The notes beneath the pieces were generated by a model. That model searched no databases and was not told where the DNA came from. It worked only from the letters and a program-made list of their open reading frames with translations. A stretch of 25,109 nt of DNA from Larix sibirica (lineage: Eukaryota > Streptophyta > Pinopsida > Pinales > Pinaceae): positions 1 to 25,109 of the forward strand of contig NWUY0304679063.1 in NCBI GenBank assembly GCA_004151065.3. Reading direction: 5' to 3'. The translations under genes were made by a program, and so were the position numbers. Numbering within the stretch: the first letter of the stretch is position 1; each line of letters opens with the position of its first letter. Below are positions 1-11,727 of the stretch, one piece after another.

Positions 1-320
1 AAAGAATAGGAAAAAGTAATAAGTAAAACAATGTTAAAAATAAATAAAAAGTAAAACATTGTAAAAAAGATGCACAGTAAAACAATTTAGAAAAATTAAA
101 AAGTAGAGCCATGTTAAACAGTTAAAGTATTATTTAACGTATTATGGTAGATTGGGATGACTTTAAAACATGTGTTTTTAACTACTCAATATTTTTTATA
201 GGAAAATTAAAAAGTAAGAGAATGTAGAAAAAGTAAAAAGTAAAACAATGTTAAATAGTTAAAAGTTTATACATTAATAAAGTTAAAAGTAAAATAAAGT
301 AAAATAGTTAAAGACATATA
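1..320. repeat. Degenerate A-rich repeats (GTAAAACAATGTTAAA-like)
   Basis: Imperfect copies of AAAGTAAAACAATGTTAAA recur at irregular spacing on the plus strand, with a non-repetitive interruption at about 125-205. The array runs off the left edge of the window, so its full length is not known. Confidence 0.6.
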
Positions 321-1802
321 GATCATTAAAATTAAATAGGTCATGATCATTAAGGGGATTTCATCCCTCACAGCACATAGTAGATCCGGAGTTTAGATGG
401 ATCTAGGCTGATTTAGTCATTTTGACGTGATGAAGGGGCTAGTCAGCTGATTCATTTGTACAGAGACATGTGTACAAGCAAAACCATGAATGCATGCCAG
501 CAAGGGCTAAGAGGATAGACAATCTCCCTCTCTCCCACACACACACCACCCCAACCACACACATCCCAATGCAAACGTATGCCCCACACATGCACAAACA
601 TTAATTGCCTTGGCATTCTGCTAAAAATAGATACAATCTAAGATAGTTGTTATAACATATAACCCACAATCAGTGTAGGATGAAGACGTCAAGTCTTCAG
701 AAATAGGGCATAGAATGGAATGGTGCTATATTCTAAAAGTATCATGGTAAAAACATATACATTTTTGTAACTTGCAATAACTGAAGACAAACCTGACTGG
801 AGGTTATTTAGCAGATGAAGATCCTGTGGTACAGAATTGGTCTACAAAATAAACGCTTATAAAAACAAACAGGATCTTTTAAATAAGCACATAAGAAATC
901 ATGATACTCACCTAAATACAATACATAGATATAATAGTGTCTTTAATATACATGCTCTGCATTGCTAGAAGAGAGTTGGGAAAAAGAGATTGAAGTGCAG
1001 TTAGCAGCCAATAAAATTTTGCCAATCCAAAATAAGCTCCGTTACAGAATTTAATTAAGCCCGTCCAATTATTAGTATTTAATATTAAAAAAATCAGAAT
1101 AACTCGACCCAATATGTCAACAGATCAATCCCTAGGAAGTAACTCTGTCAAAGCTAGTAAGATGGTCAACGTATCTTAATGCTTATCTTGATAAATAAAA
1201 TATTCACCTTTCATATGGCATTGTACATACAAGAGGAGCTCTAACAGGGTGTAATATAATAGTCAAAAGACCCATCGATTGGTTAATAATTTATCTGATA
1301 TTAAATATATTCAAAGTGGAAACCTCAGCTCCAAAATTGCCGGAATCTTACAAAATAATAATCCGTAAACAAATCGGTCAAGTTTCTTCTAACATTGAAA
1401 CCTGGAAGACACGACTCTTTAAACCTCATAAGCCTCTAATTTTTACGGAAAGCAATAACATATGATTCTTTGTTTAGTGATACAACTACGAATTTTTAAA
1501 ACAACAAATAAATTTTCAAACTTAACATGGGCCACCAATCTTGACTACTGATACCCAAAAGGGATTCCCAGCAACAACTTTATATGGACAGCTTAACCCA
1601 TGCATTAGTAAAGACATGGAGGCACTAGCATTGATGCAAGTTGGCATCACAGTATGCAATTAAACCTTGAATACAGAAGGCACTCAATGTCATAGCTCAA
1701 AGGCTACACAACAAATGAGGGACCCACATTAAAATATGTGATCACCACTGTAAGAGCTAGTAGTTGGTTCAGTGTAAATATGCAATATTCAATAGAAACA
1801 AA
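1..1802. other. TPL 3' flank: untranslated region and A-rich repeats
   Basis: No gene was seen. The part next to the TGA is presumably 3' UTR, but no clear AATAAA was found on the gene strand, so its end is unknown. Positions 1-320 are A-rich and repeat loose variants of AAAAAGTAAAACAATGTTAAA (for example near 20, 50, 75, 100, 205 and 238). A CA-rich stretch lies at about 528-600. The short reading frames here look like chance. Confidence 0.6.
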
Positions 1803-4800
1803 TCACCTTGGGGCTTGCTCTGAACCTGAAGTTCCAGTTGTTGAAACAATAGAAGCATTGTTTGCCAAACCATTTTCCATGGGTGGTCCAGTACCCCACT
1901 TTCCTTCTGACTCTAAGGGCTCCAAAACTTGCACACCCCCATCAGACAATCCCAATGCAAATTGGTTTGGTTCAGATGGATGAGCTGCAATAACAAGTGG
2001 GTACACAGCAGAACTGCAACATAAACGAAGATCAAATACAAGTACATATTAGATGACAGATATATTACTCAATACAATAGCCTTTTTTCAGGACAAACAA
2101 TCGTGACAATGGCCACTTTTAGCAACAACTGTACTATACCATCTTACTGTACAAAGAACAACTAAGCTAATTGCAATTAGATGTCTTAACCAAACATATA
2201 CAACTAAACTCCTACAGTCAAGGTTATCAGGTTTCATAGATGCAAGATGTAGGTTATGCTCCATGTGCTTGGATTTCCCAAAGTGCAAGCCCATGGAGGA
2301 GGTGGGCTAATGCTTTTGTTTCATAGAATGATATGGGTAGTTGAGGGGATTAGAAACAAAGTTTTGTATGAGCAATACCAGGTTACTTAGGGCTTCATTT
2401 CTTTATATTTCTCCTCTTAAGATCTTTGGAGGGATCTTCTTGAATACTATGACAACCTACAGCACGCACCCACATATGCACAAGTTCACATGATCCCACA
2501 TCCCATTGAAACACCCGAAAATCTATCAACAGCATATGACATCTCATCAGATTATTTATAGTGTGACTTACCTGATACTGGAAAGATAGGAAGATGGACT
2601 AATTCGACATCGTAACCGCAGTGATCCGGAATGGAATACACCCACCGCACCATCAAAAAAACTAGCATATATTAGTTGACTATCACATGAGTATGTAGCA
2701 TGGGATATTGGAGCAGAATGTGACTCCGGAGGAATCCACTGCCAGAAACCAGAAACCAGAACCATTACTAGTTAGACATTTACAAATACACACCAACTTA
2801 TGAACTAAACTAAGTAAAATAGTTGAAATGAAACAACGAAAAGTTGTGATATAGTTAAAACAAACCTGCTTGAGACACTCGAGTTTATTTGCTTCATATA
2901 TAGCAATCTGAGTTTCATGCACAGCCAAAAAGTGTATCTGGTCCTGGTGAAATTGCACTCGAGTTTCTGCTTGTGATGATGGTGCTCTACCTGCTGGTAG
3001 CTGCAAAAACTTATTCCTGAGCCTTTCCCAGCCATCGGTCCCCCATACACAAAGCTGCAGTGCCAGACATCCCAGGAGTTACTGCATTAGCCGTCATCAG
3101 GCTAAGTCAGCTAAAAGAAATATGCAACCTACGCTTGGACCACAGCTACAAGATGTATTATGTTGCAAATACCTGAGCATCTGCTCCTGAAGATACAAGC
3201 ACATTTAGCACATGAGAAAAAGCGAGCCCAGTCACTCTCTTTTGATGTCCTTTCAGCTTGCTCTTTACCTGCATCCAAAAGGGCATTTTATTCAAATTTA
3301 TATGCATGTACCTCCAACAACAGGGTTGATTGCTGAAATTTCCACCAAAGTTTGGGTCAGAACCTCATCCACGCGAACATTGTAAATTTGAATTGTAGAG
3401 TCTTCCATGCCAATAGCAATTATATTGTTGTCCTGAGGGTGGAAAGCAAGAAAAGTTGCTGGTGGTGGTGGTGCCATGAAGGTTGTCATTGTCTGTAGTA
3501 AACATAATAAAGTACAGAGTGATAAAGCTATAAAACGAGAAGTTCCTCAGAATACAGTAATAAATAAATAGGTAGATAGTGGACACTTGTCATTCAACAT
3601 CTGAAGCATTACCTTGAATGTCATCATATTGAACAAAGAAACTTTTCCACCACTGGCTGACATGACGTAAGAATCATTTTTAGATAATGCAAAGCAGGGA
3701 ACAGCGTCCTCTGGGTTGGTATCACTTATATCATTCGTCATCAGTATGCCACTGGCAGGTTGCCATAACTGAGGTGGAATACTTGCTGTTGCCTGTGAAA
3801 ACAACTCTCATATAATAGCATTTGGTACAAACTTTAAAATTAATTTTTAAGATACCGATCAACTTGATCTCTCTCAATTAACTTGTATAACAACTTCGTA
3901 TACACATTAAAAACAGGATGAGATAAACAAAGGATAACATAATCACCTTGCCACTATTATTGCGATCATTTCGCTGCCATTTCCAAAGCTTGTGCACAGC
4001 ATTGGAAGCCAAAGCCAGAATTGCAACTCCTGAATTAGTATATATTAATCTTGAAATCTGCAGTTCACAAAAGGATAAAATGATTATAACAAAGAAATAC
4101 TCTTGCCGTAAGCTACAAAACTGAAATGTACCAATTCTCACTTTATATGCAAACTCTACACAAAGGCATTGGGAATCAAAATCTGAGTATGTTCCAAAGA
4201 ATGCTTCAAATGCATACATGACATGACACTTAGCTGAGAAGAAATGTTTTGGAAACAAAAGATTGTGTTACCAAGCTAGAAGTTTTAAAAAAACACTATG
4301 TAAACAAATTAGGAGACCAGTGTCCTCGATGCTTATATGTCCTAGATAGACTGTTTATGACCCTGAAGCACTCATATTTGCTCATACAAAAGCAAATATG
4401 AGGGCACAACCCAGATAATATCGATCAAATGGATACCCATGGAGTACATTGATTGAAAGCCATAACAGCTCAGCAGCAGTAAATAAATGGATAGGAGTGA
4501 ATGAGCTGCATATTATGAAAGGTATGGGAGCATACACGCTGGAGAGGACAAGTGCATATCTACAGCCCTTACATCAAAAGAAAATGGAATGACCAATGGA
4601 ATTCCACAATGACGCTTCTAACCATGCAGTAAAAAGTACCTTTCAACATAATCATTAAACATTATACACTATCACAAGTTTAATCACAAGCTCAGACTGA
4701 TAAAAGATATCTTTTTGCCCTCATAATCCATTATGAGCTACTCAACCTGGGATAATACAGACCTTGCTTGTTGGTAGGTTATCTGAGAGTCTCAAGGACC

Positions 4801-4909
4801 GGCACTGAGCTGGCTCGATTATTTCAGTCAGCTTCCAGCTCTTGTTTTTATCTACTGAGTCTTCTGTCACCCTGACTTTATCTCCAACACTCCTCGAATC
4901 CACTCCATT
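1803..4909 (-). other. TPL exons 18-25: second WD40 propeller and C-terminus (residues about 720-1128)
   Basis: Recognisable family blocks are WKLTEIIEPAQCRSLRL, ISRLIYTNSGVAILALASNA, HKLWKWQRNDRN, QLWQPASGILMTNDISD, AVPCFALSKNDSYVMSASGG, TTFMAPPPPATFLAFHPQDN, DSTIQIYNVRVDEVKSKLKG, GADAQLCVWGTDGWE, TRVQFHQDQIHFLAVHETQ and VIAAHPSEPNQFALGLSDGG. The protein ends in a poorly conserved Gly/Ser/Thr tail closing with SEQAPR, followed by TGA (1805-1803). Introns 18 (705 nt) and 24 (558 nt) are the longer ones here. Confidence 0.95.
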
Positions 4910-7900
4910 CTGACAAACACAAAATTCAATCACTTTCAAGTGTTTAGTGTACACATTTGCAAGCATTCTTGTTTTGAAGATGTGCTTTTGTTGAAAAGAA
5001 ACAGGCTTTTATACTTATTCAAAAGAATAGAAAATCATTTAAACTCTCCCTAACATACGAATTCCACAGCCTTTAGTATATTTCTAAAACATTAAGTAGT
5101 TCACAATCAATGCCTTATGCAAGGTTTTTATCCTTGCAATCTATAGATATCTTAATAATCTGACTGTAGACATACCAGTGCAGCCATGGAAACTGTGGAA
5201 GCAACCCGATCAGATCCGCCAACAGTTTGTGCTGCAGGTGTGCTTACAGCTGTCAACTGAGTTACTACTGACGCCTGCAAAAACAAATCTCAGTCTAGCC
5301 ACGTTTGAAGTAAAGCTTGAAAGCCAAACAAATATATGTGCGATTCTTGCCTTTGTATCAGAAGGAACTCTTGCTGGATCAAAGGTACGGTTCTCAAATG
5401 AGTGCAGTAATCGATGACCATCAGCATTGCCTAAGATTTTGATGCCATTATCAATGGTTGAAACCGCCAATAATGTTCCTTCCTTGTTGAAACGGAGACG
5501 AGGAGTACTCTGAAAATGGACAAAAAATCAAAGCTAAATTAACTTGAAAGGCTTTCTTTTGAGCTATGCATGTAAGTCGAATCAAAAAAAGTGAAAGCAA
5601 CTATTTGAAACCATACAGCTAATCCACCCGCAGCATCAACAGTTGTCAGCAGGCCTGTATTGTCCATATCCCAAAACTTGATCATAAATTCATCTCCAGC
5701 AGCCAAAAAGCGGTTCTTAGTCGTATCGAACTGCACAACATCCATAGAGCGCTTCCGAAATCCTTGATAAGTACGCTTTATAGCACCTTCACTCTCATTC
5801 CATTCAACAAGATGAGATTCTCCTTCTTTGCTTGTTCCACATGAGAAGAGCCTGCATCAAGTTCCCAATGTTTTTATTCTCAACGTATGGTAGAGCTAAT
5901 TAATAACTGACAGAAATAATGCATGGTGCAAAGCAACAGCTGAAATGACATGATGAATCAACCTTGTCCCATCAGCACTGTAAGCCATTGTAGTGCACCA
6001 ATGACCAGGAGCATCATAATCAACCCTTGAACCCATCATATCATATAACCAGGCCTTTATCTTGCCATCAACAGCTGTCGAAAAGATAAACTGATACATG
6101 AAAAGAGTAAAAACAAAGCTTCAGCTTGAGGAATCATTATATCCAGGAAATACATGTCTTCCTGAAAAACAAGCATTCCCCCAGTTGTATAACAAAAATC
6201 AGATTCATAACAAAGAACTCATACCTGAATGTTTTCTTTATAATGGGGGCATACAGAATACACAGGTGCTTCGTGACCTTCAAAAGTATACTGCCTTGCA
6301 CCAGTAACAGCATCCCATACCTGTTGCACCAATCAGCTTTATCAACCTGAAAATTTCAAGCTCTGCAACTCTGTCACAATATAGAGTTTCATATGTCAAA
6401 CCTTTATAGTTTTGTCATCACCACAGGTAATAATACACAATTGCTTGTTGGGATGTGAGAAAGCAAGGTCATTTACACCTCCAACATGGGCATCAATCTG
6501 ACAAACGAAATAATCTATTAGATGTGAAAAACGGTGAATTCACTGAAGCAAACAATACAATTAACTACAATACATGGAGATACAACAAACATCTTCTACA
6601 ACATAGCCCTAAATTTTCTCTGTAACTAAGTTCAGGTTTATTACAAGAAGAACCGAATGGGAGGGACCAAATACCTCCAAGTGATGCCGTAAGTCATTAC
6701 CAACATGGAAGGAATATATGTGCACTATGTGCTTCGAATAAGCTACTCCTGTTTATTAAAAAACACAAAATCATATTCTGTAGTTTAATTATGGGTTCAA
6801 TCATCTTATCACTAGGAGAATATATAGACAATTTCAGTATCAAGAGAAACTATGATCTTCCTGGTATAATTGCATACCAAACAAGGAACCATCTGGACTC
6901 CACACAACACGATTGACTGATACACCAGGATCCTTGACGACTGCTGCCTGTTGTCCAGAAAATGGCACAATCAGATTAATCAGATAATTCATTACAGATA
7001 ATAAATAAGAAAGACAGAAGTTATACTAATGAAATATATCCAAACATGACAAACAACAGTCAAATGAACAAGTAAAGACCAGTCAGTGTAGATACCTAAA
7101 GCATTTCCAGCCTAAATCCGCATAAGATACATCAAGGGAAACAGAATAAAGGTTTATAATATACAATGTGCTGGGTCTAGGAACAGTGACAAAAATTTCC
7201 TTATGACTATAGAGGTATAGAGGTCATCTTTGTTACCTGCATGGGAGCTGAACAAGATCCAAGGTCCCAAACCTTGAAATTTTTGTGAGCCAGTCTTTCC
7301 TGTGAACCCACTTCCCATATACCAACTTCACCCACGTGTGTACCAACTGGACCACAGTAACAATGAATACATATTAGGCTTTAGCAGCATAAAAATTCTC
7401 TAATCTTTCAAATATGCAGAAAATTAATGGCACACATGACTTCTAAAGACAGAATATGCATTCCTAAGCATATGAATTGAGCAAGATTCCACACAGGAAA
7501 AATAAACATTATCACACAACAAAGCCATGCCTAAAAGTATGGTCTGCTGCAAAGGATGAAAATCCATGCTCGTGACTGGAGATCCCTGATTTAAAGTCCG
7601 TATAAGAGTCTTGGGAAGGTCATCTGGTGAATATAAGCCCTGTGGAAGATTTGGACCAGTATAGCTAACCTGCAAATTAGTTTTAGTTAATGCACCTAAT
7701 CCTCAAACAATACTGCTGCTCTTACAGACAACCACATTGATACTTGCATAGAGTATTTTACCTATTGCATTTTTTCATTATTAATGAACCATAAAATTAC
7801 ATTAATTGATATTTGACACAGAAAATGAACTATATGGACAAAGCGAACTCAAAATACCTCATCACCAGATTGCCCAATTGTCCTTGCTCGTTTTAAAATG

Positions 7901-10900
7901 TGATCAGAATCAGCTGACTGATAATCCCCCAAGGGAGCATTAGGAGGGGTCCTCGGGCGCTTCAACAAAGCAGCTACAGCAACAAATCAAAAAAGGATTA
8001 CTCAACCAAATAAAAGCCAAAGATGCCAACATATAAATCATATGATTTCCTATATAAACCATAATCAGAATTTCAGACAATAACTTCCTATATAAACCAG
8101 ATCAACATATCTGCCATTGTTAATTGCTGGTGTAAAAGTTACCTGGATTTGTTGCAGCACTAAGTCCAATTGGCCCTGCAGAGACTGCGGGATGAGGTGC
8201 AGGAGTGGCATTAGCCATCCAACCTGCTAAGGCAGTAGCAACAGGTGCAGGTGCTGGTTGAAAGGGCTGGAAATAAACATTAAAATAACATATCAGACAG
8301 AACTCGTCATGTTTCAAAATACACTCAAATCAACTACTCTTGATATGGACCACAATCCGTAACCTCATCAACAAATCTTTAAAAATCCACCTGCAGCACA
8401 ACATACCCCATGAGCACCAAGTGGTGGGAAGCCTCCTCCTTTCGGAATCGTTCCCATAAGAGGATTAGTTGCAGGAGATGGTGCACGAGCTCCATTCGGC
8501 TGTCCACAACTGTGATCAACAAACAGTGTTTTTATGTCTGGGTTGGGCCTTGGATTTTTACAGAGTTGATGCTGCCAATTCAAACTGCCATAAATTTCAA
8601 ACACCAATTACAGGAATCTGAAATCAGTAATCTGCACCAAGCAAACAATTTGGCAGACCTCGTAGAAGTATAATCTAATACTGATATTGGTCATCAAAAC
8701 TGACAACAACTACTATACACGGCAGGCATAAAATACTCAGATTTGAACAATTACATAGCAAGCCAACTCAAAAGCAAATGGAAATAAACCTTTGATTGAT
8801 AAGTGTTCGCAAGCGAGAAGTTTTCAGAGATGGAAACTGCAGCTTGTCTCGGAACAGAGGATTAGCCTCAATAAGCTTTTTAAGCTCAACTAACATGATA
8901 TTCCTTGCTGACTTGGTATCTCCATACTTGGAAAGCTGCTCATTTTCCCTGGTGTTCAACCAAACATAACAAAGAGACAACACCAATAAATAAATAAAAA
9001 AGGATGAAAAATAACATCTATGTGAAAGAGATCATGACCAGGTGGCAAGGATTTCACCAATCAGGGAAATCCCCTGGGATCTGTCTGCAGCCAAAATGTA
9101 CTATGAAAAGATGTGTAACTTTGCTAGTAATATCGAAGCACAAGATTCCTGAAGAATATCTAAAAAAGACAAAAGAGTATGTATGTAACCCACAGGGGCT
9201 TACTTGTAGCAGAGCCAAAATTATTTTCACACACAAACCTGAAATTCTCTAAAGTAAGAAGCTGTGTAATTTCCTTGAATAATTCTTCATTGAAAGAAGA
9301 AAACACCTTTAGGTCTTTCACTAGAATTTCCACCGCTTTTGCTCGGTCTTGCCTGAGACAACACCACATGTATGTTAGAAGTATCAGACACCAATTCAAA
9401 CAAGTCTGAGCATTAGACTTAGAAAATATACCACAGCACTCAAGATGATTGAAATTGAAGCATTTGTGGTGTGGCATATATGCATGATTTTTTTCTCCCT
9501 CAATGTAATAAAAGGATCACAAGCAAAAAGCAAAATGGAAACAAATCGTTTGTTAGGAATAATAAACATACTAAGAGCATTAATCATGAACAGAAATAAA
9601 TTTCAGCATCGGAGAACCAGAAATGAAAAATATGACTAATTTGATTTTGTGGCACTTGTCACAGAATTCTTGTGAATATGTAACTCTTTCAAATGATAGA
9701 ATGAAACCTTGGCAGCAAACAGCAGCAAACATATAAGACATAATTTGATTATCTTCTGCACATGCCAAAAACCATCATAAAATTCAAAAGGCTCATACAA
9801 TTAGACACAAAACATACCACTTAATCAAAAATCTGATTCGACTTAAACATTTCTAACATGATTTTTATGGTATTTAATGTTTTCAAAGTAAATAAATAAA
9901 TAAAAGCCCCTGGAAAATCTAAAAGCAAAATACATGAATCCAGCTAAATAGCAAGCATGCTGACATTTCATGCAAAAACTCAAACAGAAACCATCAAATG
10001 CATCTTAAGCATTCAGTCCAGTCCTGGCAATACATGAAAGAGCATAAGCTCAGGCAACTTGTATGATGAAGTTTCTGACGTAAATTCAAACAGAATTCAT
10101 CATGACAATCACAAAGGATCTCTTATTTGAAAAAAAATTCAAGTGTTTGATTAGTAATGTTGTTACTGACAATATGTTTTCAGTTAACAAAATTAAATAT
10201 CGGAACCAAACCAAAAACATCATAAACTGCAATTTAGAGATAAGTCTCTCCAACCTTGGTTTACCAAACCTAACCCATCCTTTAATTGAAATGGAGTCGA
10301 GGTATTGCCCTTCATTTTTTGTTGCTATGGATAATTATATGCAAGTGGAGAGCATTGGTCATAAATTCAAAACAACTCTTCCCATTAGCTCCACGAAGAC
10401 ACCTTTCAGGAGTCCCAACTAATGACTCGTACAAAAATTAAATTCAACAAAAGACGCTTTTATCTTACATACATTGTTTTCGTTAGAAAGAATTACACAT
10501 TAGCAACGAGGAGAAAATCGCATGTGACATCCAGACATCACGAAAGCCATTAGTAGAATAGCAGCACATTACACCAGTTAATCCAGATAAAATTAAATCT
10601 TTTTTAACAGAACAGCAGCACATTGCACCATTCAATCCAAGATAAAATTAAATATATGTTGCCACATTTTTGTTGCAACATATAATCTCTCACATTATAT
10701 CCAGAATGATCAACACTCTCGTCAATTCAAAACAGATGCAGATATTAGGCACACAACCATAGCACATCCCTGGCTTCAAATTAAATTAAAGCAATATTGC
10801 ATGTTTGTTACCATACATTAATTTATTGACTAATAAAACAAAAACCTTGGCAACAAAGCTATCTTGCAGCTAAACTGATAGAAACATCTATGTTTGCGAT

Positions 10901-11530
10901 TAAAAATCAATGATCGACTCAAACAAATCTCACAGGTGTTTACAGCCACAATAAATGCAAAATCTGAAATTAAACAAGGGCATCTGATGCATGATTTCTT
11001 TGTGCATCGCATACTTCGTTCCGTTGATGGAGTGATACTTGTGTAACAGGCAGGAAAGAGTATTTTTTGCTAGGTAATTTAATTTGTTTTCCTTAAAACA
11101 CAATGGACCCTTCACAATAAAACAAATTAAACAATCAGAAGAGAGAGAAGGTGCTTCACAACTTACTTGTCTAACGCCTCCAGGTACTTCTGCTTACGAA
11201 TCTCGAAAAATATTTTCATGGAGTATCGGTTATCGTCCACTTTCGTGAACCCTGAAAGGTACCTCTCCACCTCTTCCCAGTTTCCACTCTGCACTTCATC
11301 CTCGAAATACTTCATATTAAAGAAAAAGCCCGATTCTTGTTCAAGCCTGTGCCAAACAGAATCCAGCCAGGGAGGGGATAAAATATCAGTTCGAGGTTCC
11401 GGAACAACACAAGCTGAGGAACAAGAAAAGAAATAAAAAGATCCACTTACTTGTGAACGGTCTCCTTGAATTTCTCTTCATCCAGAAACTGCAAGATGAG
11501 GAAAACCAGCTCTCTGCTAAGGGAAGACAT
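1803..11530 (-). CDS. TPL: TOPLESS/TOPLESS-related transcriptional corepressor, complete, 25 coding exons
   Basis: Groucho/Tup1-type nuclear corepressor. In known plants it is recruited by EAR-motif repressors (Aux/IAA, NINJA-JAZ, BZR1 types) and brings in histone deacetylase. Exons on the minus strand: 11530-11451, 11346-11167, 9352-9239, 8948-8790, 8584-8407, 8266-8143, 7973-7858, 7669-7531, 7346-7237, 6947-6878, 6748-6675, 6497-6402, 6320-6225, 6090-5963, 5851-5617, 5509-5351, 5274-5176, 4909-4763, 4057-3947, 3792-3613, 3492-3364, 3268-3173, 3054-2866, 2738-2572, 2013-1803. They sum to 3387 nt, 1128 codons plus TGA, and every junction keeps phase. The family's usual length is about 1130. 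The start is ATG at 11530 because the N-terminus MSSLSRELVF matches the family exactly. Introns run from 76 to 1814 nt; all end in AG and 22 begin with GT, but introns 8 and 16 begin with GC. No break was seen, so the gene is probably functional. The symbol is for the family; which TPL/TPR paralogue it is cannot be told. Confidence 0.97.
5275..5350 (-). other. TPL intron 16, GC-AG type, 76 nt
   Basis: Exon 16 ends ...GATACAAAG at 5351 and is followed by gcaaga, which fits the plant GC-donor pattern (AG before GCAAG). The acceptor is tttttgcag before GCGTCA. The in-frame GT further in (at 5329) would leave only 55 nt of intron, below the usual plant minimum, and add seven residues, ARIAHIF. 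Confidence 0.82.
7347..7530 (-). other. TPL intron 8, GC-AG type
   Basis: Exon 8 must end ...CTTTTA G at 7531 so that, with TT of exon 9 (7346), it encodes the invariant LLVG(T) of the first WD40 block. The next two bases on the minus strand are GC (TTAG then gcatgg), and the acceptor is a normal ccag. The nearest phase-compatible GT donor would insert five residues and change V to F inside a conserved strand. Confidence 0.8.
7858..8584 (-). other. TPL exons 5-7: proline-rich linker (residues about 178-317)
   Basis: This begins with the conserved stretch LNWQHQLCKNPRPNPDIKTL, then the VDHSCGQPNGARAPSP segment and the GGFPPLGAHG motif. After that comes a Pro/Ala-rich run (FQPAPAPVATALAGWM) and the basic LLKRPRTPP patch. 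In the family this is the flexible linker between the tetramerising head and the WD40 propellers, and it carries the nuclear-localising basic residues. Exon 5 ends in phase 0 at GGG before gtatgt. Exon 6 starts after a ttccag acceptor. Confidence 0.93.
8790..11530 (-). other. TPL exons 1-4: LisH-CTLH-CRA topless domain (residues 1-178)
   Basis: This part encodes the N-terminal topless domain, which tetramerises and holds EAR peptides. LisH lies at about residues 4-36 and CTLH at about 34-92, followed by the helical CRA part. By position the residues known to line the EAR groove in the Arabidopsis and rice proteins are all kept: R67, Y68, K71 and F74 (DNRYSMKIFFEIRKQKY). N176, the residue changed in the dominant Arabidopsis tpl-1 allele (N176H), is also wild type, in the motif TLINQS across the exon 4/5 junction. 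Intron 2 (9353-11166, 1814 nt) is the longest in the gene and holds no coding signal I could recognise. Confidence 0.95.
10561..10655. repeat. 54-bp imperfect tandem duplication in TPL intron 2
   Basis: GCAGCACATTACACCAGTTA at 10561 returns as GCAGCACATTGCACCATTCA at 10615. Each is followed by ATCC(A)AGATAAAATTAAAT. It lies wholly inside the long second intron. Confidence 0.7.
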
Positions 11531-11581
11531 GACAGGGGATCGATAAAAGCCCCTTCTCCAACAAACTTTACGAGATTACTC

Positions 11582-11727
11582 GTCTTGCCCGTTTATTTAC
11601 GATATTTTGTCCTTCCTGCTCGTTTATTTACGAAATTTCGTCCTTTCGGCTCGCTTATTTACAATATTCCGCTGTCCTGCACGTCTATATGCGATACTTT
11701 GTCCTGTTCGGTTCGTTTATTTACGCT
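11582..11727 (-). repeat. Five-unit degenerate tandem repeat, about 31 bp per unit, in the TPL leader
   Basis: The core CGTTTATTTACG (plus strand) begins at 11590, 11621, 11652 (CGCTTATTTACA), 11682 (CGTCTATATGCG) and 11714, a spacing of 31, 31, 30 and 32 bp. The cores are joined by variants of GTCCTTCCTGCT. On the gene strand the core reads CGTAAATAAACG, which gives TAA stops in more than one frame. Confidence 0.8.

Larger units (their letters stand above)
5176..7669 (-). other. TPL exons 8-17: first WD40 propeller and Ser/Ala-rich connector (residues about 318-719)
   Basis: WD-type repeats are seen with motifs such as LPKTLIRTLNQGSPVTSMDF, VGEVGIWEVG, VVWSPDGSLFG, HVGGVNDLAFSHPNKQLC, DDKTIKVWD, EGHEAPVYSVCPHYKENIQF, DGKIKAWLYD, WCTTMAYSADGTRLFSCG, VVQFDTTKNRFLAAGDEF and IKFWDMD. 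Exon 17 (5274-5176) is a low-complexity Ser/Ala/Thr/Val stretch, equivalent to the variable alanine-rich connector of other TPL proteins but less alanine-rich. Two junctions in this part, after exon 8 and after exon 16, need GC donors. Confidence 0.93.

Noticed and set aside
528-600. CA-rich stretch as a microsatellite
   Set aside because: Only about four clean CA units are in a row; the rest is merely C/A-rich.
3878-4258. 126-codon minus-strand open frame as a separate gene
   Set aside because: Its second half is TPL exon 19; the rest is read-through of introns 18 and 19.
5349-5350. Extending exon 16 to the downstream GT donor as the main form
   Set aside because: The remaining intron would be 55 nt, and the added residues do not occur in TPL proteins I know, whereas the GC donor has good context and length.
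10102-10422. 106-codon plus-strand open frame
   Set aside because: It lies inside TPL intron 2 on the opposite strand, has low-complexity Asn/Lys/Ile-rich composition and no recognisable motif.
10653-10684. TATATGTTGC/GCAACATATA inverted repeat as a terminator, miRNA or MITE
   Set aside because: Ten-bp arms with a 12-bp loop are too short for a miRNA precursor or MITE, and it sits in an intron of AT-rich DNA where such pairs arise by chance.
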